Assembly (NCBI GenBank): GCA_029876055.1
Contig: CM056878.1
Coordinates: 2,604,001 to 2,668,000, forward strand
Source of the DNA: Madurella fahalii
Taxonomy: Eukaryota; Ascomycota; Sordariomycetes; Sordariales
Reading direction: 5' to 3'
Length of the DNA stretch: 64,000 bases
Shown in pieces: positions 56,630-64,000 of this stretch (position 1 is the first letter of the stretch; every line of letters starts with the position of its first letter). Below the pieces are notes generated by a model. The model searched no databases and was not told the origin of the DNA. It worked only from the letters and a program-made list of their open reading frames with translations. The position numbers and the translations under genes are program-made.

Positions 56630-57326
56630 GTAGAAGAGAAATATACTGAAACAAATGAGTTCGCTCTTTGCTTTTGCCCAGCTGACTTGCATTTGCGATC
56701 GGAATTTAAGAAAGTGACGCAGTAGCACACCAAATCAGCTCAGTTTGTGTGAAAACTTACGAGATTGACTTATTGCTCAGATTAAAGAAGTCGATTCCCG
56801 CTATCTTCTTTCCCTTCATTGACATGTTCCTCTGTCACGCGCACAGGAGCTCACCAGAGGGCGTGGGAAGTGCATGGAAAGGTTAAAGTCTCTGTAGATC
56901 TATCTACTGCAGTAGGAGACTGAAGGACTGGCTTCAATACAAAGGAAAATGGTCTAGGCGAGCTCACGTGATGAGTTGCTGAGCTCGGCGGTGAGAGCCG
57001 AGCTTCACAAGTGCGATTTCCAGCGCGACATCCTCTCTATATAGGATATATAATATGTGCCTACTCTGCGTATTCTACCTGCCAAACTCACCTTGGGTGA
57101 GATCCTAGCTCGGCCGGGAACTTGCCTTAACGGATTAGTTACTTACATTTTTACCTTTGTGTGACAAGAGTTGCTCATGCCTATTAGATACACGCATGCC
57201 AAGGGCAATTAACTCATGATCGAACCCGGAAAGTCAGGGGTACCTAGGTTGACCACGAGAGAGCAAAGTCCGTCTGAGCAACCTGTAATTAGTCATTTGA
57301 AATGGAGCATAATGGATAGTGCTACG

Positions 57327-57348
57327 TCAACGTAGAGTCCTACGTTGA
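57327..57348. repeat. Perfect 9-base-arm hairpin
   Basis: TCAACGTAG, loop AGTC, CTACGTTGA. Confidence 0.8.
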
Positions 57349-57432
57349 AAAAGTACTTTCTTTTCTTTATCAATTATTCAATTTACCACACACGTACCAG
57401 CAAAGTGGAACCTGAAATCGCAAGCATTGGTG

Positions 57433-57454
57433 TTTTTTTTTTTTTTTTTTTTTT
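57433..57454. repeat. T22 homopolymer
   Basis: An uninterrupted run of 22 T on the plus strand. Confidence 0.95.
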
Positions 57455-58546
57455 GGCGTTGCCCGCCCTGTGAGATATTTGCCTTGACTTAGGGGCACCT
57501 TCTTGCGCATCATTTCCTTACGAGTATCGTCGAAGCTAGAGCTCCGAAAGGTTGGGTTCCTCGGTTTCACCAGATGCGAAATGGGCTATGGCAAAGATAA
57601 TATTAATTAGCGAGTAGGGCTACACGATCGTTACGCCAAGCGTCTACCTGCAGTTTCCATAAAGGTTCTGACCTGAATATGTATGTACAGTACGTCTTTT
57701 ATGAGAACCGTTTTTGGATGGTGAAGAATCCGGAACCTGTAGATTTGCCCAGGGTCCACAATACCGATACCAGCCTGGCTCCTACACTCAATAGTTTTTG
57801 CGTCGAAGAATGACATGCTTAGATCTGGTCTTGGAGTGCTTGCTAGCGGTTGACTTCAGGAGTGAGATAACTGCTTAAGTTTCCACCTTGATACCGCCAC
57901 CCCGCTGCAGGTGACGGGCAACCGGTTCCGTCTTAAGCGAGTTGACGCCCTACCACACCGAGGAGCTCGAGCGCTCGTCGCGTGCAGACCGTTGGTAGGC
58001 TGCTGGAGGTTGACAGGCCTGAACATAACCATCCGGGACAGGGAGGGGCCTGACGCCATAGGGCTAGCAGTGCAGAATCCAATGTAGAAACGGTGACCAA
58101 GTCGACTGCAGGAACCGGGCTGCCAGGTTAATCCAGTACATGAAGATTTTGTCACCGCCGTGATACACCATGACGCGCTTGCAGCGACGCATGTGGCACA
58201 AAAAACCACGAGTACCACTTCCCATGTCTTGACACGGCTCCTGAGGAACGTGGTTCACCGACGGGAATCTGGTCTATGGGGCGAAGCACCGCTGTTCTTA
58301 GCGCTGTTTTGGCTGAGCCTGTTGATTCAGACCCACACGTCCACAACGCCTAACTTTCCTCATGAGGACGTTAAAGTCGTCACTGCCTTGCAACTGAACC
58401 CGTCAGGCAAGATGAAATCCTTCATTCCTTCCTTCCGAGTGAGAGACGGATGGGGAGGAGGGAACGGGTTGGGAATGAGTAAAGCAGAGCCACCAGCCCA
58501 GTTTCTCCCTCTCTCATCTTCTCTTTTTCCTCAGCAACGAGGAAAG

Positions 58547-59762
58547 ATGCCTGCGTGTAAGTGCCTCACTCTCCCTCGCCCCAAACTACCCATGGCCTCT
58601 TGGGCCCGACGATTTCTAGCATCCCGACATCAACCGATTTATCTCTGCTCTGAAGAATCTTCCTGTTCATTTTCTTCTCTTTCCCTCTTCCCCCTCTCGT
58701 TTCCTTCTTGCCTCTCCACCATCTTTCCTTTCTTTCTTTCCTTCAGAAACTAACTAACACTGCCATAGTCTCTATTGCAACCCTCACGCTCGGCGACGGC
58801 TTGGCCGTCGCCGATAAGTTAAAGCCCATCTTCTGGTGGGTGTGGAAGCTTTTGGTTTTGGTGGGGGCGGCCGGGGTGGCGGCGGTGCGGCGGCGGGTGA
58901 GGTGGCGGCTGCGGCCAGAAGCCTTCCCCTGCTGGTTGGCCTGGCTTGGGGGGTTTTTGGGCTGGGTTGCGGGGGGTGCCCGGACGGCCGTGGGCTGGCT
59001 GTCCCGTAGGGCGAGCAGGCTGGGCTCGCTAGTGTGGAGGGGTTTGGGCCGGGCGGCCTGGACGGTGTGTGGGCACACCGAGCTGGACGAGGTGCGGGAG
59101 CACCTCGCCAGAGGTGCAATCGCCGTTGGCGATTTGTACCTGCCGCCAGGCCCGAACTGGGCGGGTGCGGTTGCCGGGTGAGCCTGGGGGTGGGCGGAGC
59201 CGGCAGAGCCGGCGGAGTCGGCTGCTGCTCTCTTTGCCGTTTAAAATATGTTTTATTTTCCTTGTTTTTCCTTTATTTTTCGTTTGTTTTTCGTTTGTTT
59301 TTCGTTTGTTTTTCGTTTGCTTTTCGTTTGCTTTTCGTTTGCTTTTCGTTTGCTTTTCGTTTGCTTTTCGTTTGCTTTTCGTTTGTTTTTCTTTTTTGTT
59401 TCCTTTTTGTTTCCTTTTTGTTTCCCTTTTGTTTTCTGTTTGTTTTCTGTTTGTTTCCTGTTTCCTGTTTGTTTCTTCTGTTTCTTTCCTTTTCTCGTAC
59501 AGTATCCTTATCCCATCCGAAGCTCCTCACGTCACCATCGTGGATGGGTGTTCCTTATCGGGGTTGGTCGCCGATAAGCCAAGAAGGAGCAATCACTTGG
59601 ACTACTGGGTACACTTCAGAGGTATGTACGACTCAGTTCGTGCGCAAGTGTCTCCGGCTAACGCGGGCACCATTAGAATCCACGCAACGGCGTCCTCGTC
59701 AACTTCACCTCCGCATTCTTCCATCTTCATCAGCTCATCTCGGAGGAGGAAAGACAAAATGA
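58547..59762 (+). CDS. Small unrecognised protein, four-exon model with minisatellite intron
   Basis: Proposed exons 58547-58556, 58769-59177, 59503-59621 and 59677-59762 give 207 residues. Support: GTAAGT donor and ACTAACTAACAC...TAG acceptor for intron 1, GTGAGC and TACAG for intron 2, GTATGT and GCTAAC...TTAG for intron 3; all phases close. The start reads MPAFSIATLTLGDGLAVADK. Hydrophobic Trp/Leu/Val-rich segments follow (IFWWVWKLLVLVGAAGVA, WLAWLGGFLGWVAGG), suggesting a membrane or lipid association, then ELDEVREHLARGAIAVGDLY and APHVTIVDGCSLSGLVADK. No family is recognised. The final exon is uncertain: a GTACAC donor at 59609-59610 would place it in another frame (NPRNGVLVNFTSAFFHLHQL). 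The second intron carries an 11-base minisatellite. Confidence 0.4.
59281..59390. repeat. 11-base minisatellite, 10 copies
   Basis: Ten head-to-tail units CGTTTG[CT]TTTT. Decayed relatives continue on both sides (TTTTTGTTTCC units to about 59430, CTGTTTGTTTT-like units beyond). The whole tract lies inside the proposed intron 59178-59502. Confidence 0.95.
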
Positions 59763-60852
59763 GATACCACCGGTTCAACTGAGTCCTCCGTTCGTCCCTC
59801 ACAGCATTCCCTCCGCTTCCACGTTCCTTGCATTTCCACCGACCAGGGCCTGCAGGATATCGGAACACACAATTCGATAACGGAAGGGATACCGCAACAC
59901 ACAGCTTATCGTACCGCATTTGAGTCCGAGCGAAAGACTGATCCTCATCTCCTGGCGCACCATCGTGTTAGAATCATGAGCGACCATCCGTCATCACCCA
60001 TCTCTACGTCCGCGTCATACTCCAGAACTGCCTCGAATCAGCAATGACACGAAACAACGTTTTCCAGCAAGCCAGCAAAGCATCCATCAGCATCAACATC
60101 TTTTGTTCTTTGCGAAGTAAAACTGGAGAAGGGAGCCACCGCCGCAATCCTGTATATAGTAACAGAGCATAGATCCGGCCGCCGCGTGATGGATGTATCT
60201 AGTCAAGACCCATACCGTAGCTGAAACTCGTCACTTGTAGTTAATACAGGATAAGATGCATTTGACGCCACCTGGACTTGGTCGCGATGTATGTTTCTGT
60301 GCTCTATGTACCCTTCGCTGCCGCTTCGGTTGCCACGAAGTCAAAAACCAAATCGGGAAGTGGCTCCGTGCATTCGGTTCAACAAATGCTACCAGGCTTC
60401 AACCCAAAACCCCCGCGCCATTTCGATAATGGAAGTTCTTTCGGATGTGCATGTACGTCAAAGGAACAAGAACTCAAGCCTCCAGTCGGAAATGGAGTAG
60501 TCTTGCCTGCCAAGAGGGGCTGCCGTTGTTTTTCTCAGACTCCTACGGTTCCCTGTGGCGTCCACTCATGGCGATGCATGCCCCAGCCGGATGGGCCCTG
60601 ATCGTGCACGGGCCAACCCCTCTGACAGAAAACATCTCCCGCACTACGCAGCCAATCGCAAGTGGGTTGCCTCGGTAAATCTGAGAAACTTAAACAGAAC
60701 CAACCCCCTCCTCCCCCTTTTTTTCCTTTTTTTTCCTCGCAAGACTTCTCCATAACCCCGTGTTCCCCCTCACAATATTTCACGATTTCACGCCTAATTA
60801 ATACATATCTGCAGTGCGGGCTGGGATGGAGTTCACGTATCCGCCTCCGGAA
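59763..60852. other. Intergenic, no gene seen
   Basis: About 1.1 kb with only short unsupported frames. A pyrimidine-rich tract lies at about 60700-60740, just before the HET remnant. Confidence 0.45.
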
Positions 60853-63095
60853 GATGGCCAAATCCGCGTTCTGCACCTGGATAACTGATGATGACCGCTC
60901 AGGCAGTCTCCATTGCATGCTGGAGAATGTATACCTTCACTCCGTTCCCCCATACGAGGCCATCTCCTACCGGTGGGAAGAAATCGGTACGGTCGATGTC
61001 GCGACGTTCAATCAACATAAACGGCCAAATCTTCCACGGCCACAACAGGCACCCCATCACAAAACCGCTGTTCAACGTGCTGCGTGATATCCGATTAGCC
61101 ACACCGACTTCGAAGATGATAATTGTCTGGGCGGACGGCATCTGTATTAACCAGCGCGCCATTGCCGAGAGGAACGTGCAGGTGCAGCTCACGGATCCAA
61201 TATACAGCAAAGCACAGCGAGTGATTACGTACATCGGCGAAACCGATAGTAATACCTGGTCTGCCATCGCACTTGCTGAGAAGATGGTGGAACTGGGCAG
61301 GACCTCGGAGCCCGTTGTGGGTCAGGCCCGCAGAGAGAGGGACGAACAACAGTGTGACGGTGTGACCTCCTCAGCATTGGACATACCTCCTCGCTCGACC
61401 GTCATCTGCATCCGCTAGTTGAATTGTTGCAGTCCATGTTGGATACCCCTTGGAGCCGGTGATTCTGAGTCGTCCAGGAGACTGTGCTCAACCACAATAT
61501 GCTCATGATGTGTAGTCCCACGAAATGCCTGGACGAAACTCCATGACCTCGGCCTCTTGATCTCGGAAAGGAAATTGGCCAACGTCCTACGACTTGGCAC
61601 TTTGTGTTGTCCTGACTTTTGACAGTGGCATAAATTCTTCGTGGTAAATGATCCGAAGGATGGCTTGGTTCCAGGAACGGTTCAAATCCAAGCGTCTTGC
61701 AATTATCGACCTTATGCACCTGACGAACATGATGCTCTGCTTCGACCCACGAGACCAGGTCTACGCATTGTACGGTGTATTTCGCGCCATAGACGTGTCC
61801 CTCTCAGGATTTGACTTGAAAGTCGGCGATGACGAGACGGTTGCCTAGGTATATATCGATGCAGCTCGGTTCTTCTTGGCACTATCCGGCGGTCTTGGTG
61901 GGTTTGCGACGATCTCATCCGAGCCAGAGGAGCCCGGTCTACCGTCTTGGGCGCCAGACTGGAAACTAGCAGTGAAAGCAGACTTCATCCGCCGTAGTTG
62001 CGAGCAAGCATCCTACCATGCTTCTGAACGCACGAAGCCCTCTGTCCGAATTGACAACACGGCAGACCGGATCACTCTTTTGGGAATTCTAGCTGACCGG
62101 ATCTCCTACTGAAATGGTACAGAAACACACATCTACACCCACATACCCACCAAAAACAAGGGGGAGGGCAAAGACAGCCAAATGCCAGACAGACAAGATA
62201 GACAAGACAGGCCAGGCGACACCACCACAAATCAGGTCCTTGGAGCCTAAACAAGGTCAAAACACCATGTGCAGATAGAGCTCCCTCTGATCAGAGGGAG
62301 ATCGCTTTGCACGCAAAGAAAGCTCGTCAATCGAGCTTGCGACGAGTGTGAAGAGAGTCCTGAATTGATTGATCTGTCTAAGGAGCAATGGCCAGTACGG
62401 CTCTACTTATGGTGCGAAAGAAAAAATGGGCCCACAGCAAGTTCCAGCCCCCGGGGCACCATCCTAGCAACTGTGTGCCTCTGATCAGAGGGACCCTGCC
62501 ATCTGGGGACTGTTTTCCCCAACTCACTACGTCAGTGAAGACGTCCTTACATCAACACTCAATCCCACCAAGGACAACCGGTGTGCCTCGTGGTTGGAGG
62601 AGCATTTGGAGATGGCCCGAGAGTCCGATAAATACAACGACATTGACGCAATCGATGTCTTCTAGAGAACCCTTACTGCCGACGCCTTTGCGGTGCACCC
62701 TCCCGGTCCTGACGGGGGTTCGGCAGCGGCTCTTGGTCAGCTGCTCTTTGTTATGAACCATGTCGATATGAGCGTCCACGGCAGAAAGAAGCGAGTTGTA
62801 ATACTGGGCGTTGAAGAGCGAGATAGTCAGTATAATGCGTAGATGTCGTACTTCCACGGCGGACAGCGGAGCGGGTGTTCTGCGTGACTAAACAAGGCTA
62901 CTGTGGGCTTGTGTCGCCTCGACCTCGTGTTGGCGACTATGTTGCCATAGTTCGAGGAGGAAGGGTGCTTCTGGTACTGCGTTGAGCGCCTGACCCTTTA
63001 GAACCTTCCAGACTTCTCGGAGAAGTCTATGTACACTGGCTGATAAGCGGTGAGACTGTAGAGGGAGAGTCATTCAAGCCGCCGTATAAAGAAAC
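60853..63095 (+). pseudogene. Broken HET-domain (heterokaryon incompatibility) gene
   Basis: HET-domain hallmarks appear in order but in changing frames. They are PYEAISYRWE (about 60950-60985), a shift near 61005-61015, then LRDIRLATPTSKMIIVWADG with ICINQRAIAERN, and IYSKAQRVITYIGE. A second shift (about 61390-61420) leads to ELLQSMLDTPWSR, TGA at 61460, TGA at 61466, and VVQETVLNHNM. A third shift (about 61540-61650) gives CFDPRDQVYALYGVF, TAG at 61846, then YIDAARFFLAL and GLPSWAPDW. Later pieces are SWLEEHLEMARE, DAIDVF with TAG at 62663 before RTLTADAF, GLVSPRPRVGDYVAIVRGG and LLGEVYVHWL. At least six disruptions rule out an intact product. HET proteins trigger cell death after fusion of unlike hyphae. 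The TAG codons at 61846 and 62663 fit CAG and TGG changed in the CpA/TpG context typical of RIP; the two TGA codons do not fit the preferred context. Start and end are approximate. Confidence 0.8.
62281..62300. repeat. Perfect 20-base palindrome
   Basis: CTCCCTCTGATCAGAGGGAG, perfectly self-complementary. A second palindrome with the same core, CCTCTGATCAGAGG, lies at 62478-62491 in the same HET remnant. Confidence 0.9.
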
Positions 63096-63344
63096 GCCTC
63101 TTGTTCTCGCATGAACCCTGGGCTCAGTGCACTTACGATGGCAGTATAAGTGACATATACGTCTTGTTGAAGTTTGATATTCAACCATTTTGGCAGCAGG
63201 CTCAGTTTGATACGTCTATAGATGACACCCGTACGGATCACGGCCGCCGGTCGGAATGAAACTTCAAGACGGCCGAGTAAGAACCCGAGCGATATGAAGC
63301 AAGCAAATTTGCCCACCCTGTCATCGGTGGTTTCTGAGGGGGAA

Positions 63345-63381
<37 letters not shown>

Positions 63382-63838
63382 GAAAAGAAAAGAAAAGAAA
63401 AGAAAAGAAAAGAAAGAAGCATTAATTTAACTACAGGTTCTCCACACATGATAGAAGCTATCGAGAGTCTCTTCCTACAGTCGCATGTACGGCTATGCCT
63501 ATGTCAGCGAGTGTATTTTGAGAATTGGTAAGTGCCTTCAAACTTGTATGGCATTTTAGGTAGTTTTATACAATAGAATCTCCAATATTTTGCAGGTTTT
63601 GTGGCTCGCCGCCCGCCGCAATGTCAATGCGTAGAGTTGTGCGTTGAAACACTCGCCCCTCAGAAATCTGAAATCCGAAGTTTAGCCGGTCTTACCTGCT
63701 CCGACTCAAGCCATGTTCTGGTCCATGACTCACCCCCACCTTTCACGCCTTATCCAGGGACCTGAAGTCTGCAAGTGCGGACAAACGAAGAACCCCTCAA
63801 CCCTCTATCACAACCAGCACACACGTTTTACAGCCAAT
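63096..63838. promoter_or_regulatory. Upstream region of MetRS
   Basis: About 740 bases between the HET remnant and the MetRS start. It contains the A/AAAAG microsatellite; the last about 100 bases (CACACG, CCAATATGG context) are leader-like. No gene is seen. Confidence 0.45.
63343..63418. repeat. A19 followed by (GAAAA)n microsatellite
   Basis: About 19 A then roughly eleven GAAAA units on the plus strand. Confidence 0.95.
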
Positions 63839-64000
63839 ATGGGCGCACCGAGGAAACCGACAGTTCCCTTGCCCGGCAAGGAGAACATCTTGATCACTAG
63901 CGCTTTACCCTACGTAAACAACGTACCACACCTAGGCAACATCATCGGCAGTGTTCTGGTAATTCAATTTCACCCCTCGCCTCACCCCTGCTCGCTCGTC
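63839..64000 (+). CDS. mes1: Cytosolic methionyl-tRNA synthetase, first exon only
   Basis: Exon 1 is 63839-63958 (40 codons), beginning MGAPRKPTVPLPGKENILIT, then SALPYVNNVPHLGNIIGSVL. PHLGN is the HIGH-type ATP-binding signature of class I synthetases in the cytosolic MetRS form. The GTAATT at 63959 starts an intron because the family continues SADVYARYCR after SVL and the unspliced frame does not. The rest of the gene is beyond the right edge. It charges tRNA-Met for initiation and elongation. There is no mitochondrial presequence in this exon, which supports the cytosolic assignment. Confidence 0.93.
   Translation, partial: MGAPRKPTVPLPGKENILITSALPYVNNVPHLGNIIGSVLVIQFHPSPHPCSLV

Larger units (their letters stand above)
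56630..58546. other. Gene-free AT-richer stretch with hairpins and a poly(T) tract
   Basis: About 1.9 kb without a supportable frame. It contains a hairpin at 56982-57004 (8-base arms AGCTCGGC/GCCGAGCT), one at 57327-57348 (9-base arms), a CACGTG at about 56965, and T22 at 57433-57454. Confidence 0.5.

Noticed and set aside
59034..59782. Plus-strand frames of about 240 codons running through the TTTTCGTTTG array, and the Lys/Gln-rich minus frame
   Set aside because: The 11-base unit is not a multiple of three but lacks stops, so open frames arise automatically; flanking splice sites indicate an intron.
61440..61470. All stops in the HET remnant as RIP
   Set aside because: The two TGA codons fit CpC rather than the preferred CpA context, so RIP cannot be claimed for every lesion.

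Overview
The window looks like nuclear DNA of a filamentous ascomycete, most probably a sordariomycete near the Sordariales/Chaetomiaceae. It is moderately GC-rich. Introns are short (about 50-120 bases) with GTRNGY donors, CTAAC/CTGAC branch sites and YAG acceptors. The proteins read as typical Sordariales orthologues: an IRS4-type EH protein, RRP5, an ASE1/PRC1 protein, mitochondrial processing peptidase alpha, a DMA1-type FHA-RING protein, VPS16, ATG16, DOT1, a HAM1-like protein, DNA ligase IV, uracil phosphoribosyltransferase, a FEX fluoride exporter and cytosolic MetRS. The placement is inferred from gene style, not from a database search.

Bases 1-12.7 kb hold three well-supported genes: the end-less IRS4-like gene on the minus strand (its C-terminus is off the left edge), a six-exon YML020W-type gene on the minus strand, and RRP5 on the plus strand. 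Bases 12.7-24.8 kb are sparse. They hold a conserved serine-rich protein of unknown function, a seven-helix fungal rhodopsin-like protein, two long stretches without a supportable gene, and a 105-base tandem duplication. Bases 24.8-50 kb form a dense housekeeping block: ASE1, MPP-alpha, DMA1, VPS16, ATG16, DOT1, HAM1-like, LIG4 and FUR1. Several pairs here are divergent with short shared promoters (VPS16/ATG16, 339 bases) or convergent (ATG16/DOT1, LIG4/FUR1).

Bases 50-64 kb become accessory in character. After FEX there is a disordered protein with internal repeats, a single-exon orphan, AT-richer gene-poor DNA with hairpins, and a small gene whose intron carries an 11-base minisatellite. 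Then comes a broken HET-domain (heterokaryon incompatibility) gene with several stops and frameshifts. The first exon of methionyl-tRNA synthetase closes the window.

Exon boundaries were worked out by hand from reading frame, splice consensus and expected family sequence, and every multi-exon model given closes in frame. There are 28 introns in the confident gene models; two of them are GC-AG. No tRNA, rRNA, CRISPR or intact transposon was found by eye. I found no convincing new multi-gene system. The most interesting items are the in-frame TAG followed by a coding-like tail in the DMA1 gene, the two GC-AG introns, the HET pseudogene with RIP-compatible stops, the intronic minisatellite gene and the VPS16/ATG16 divergent pair.
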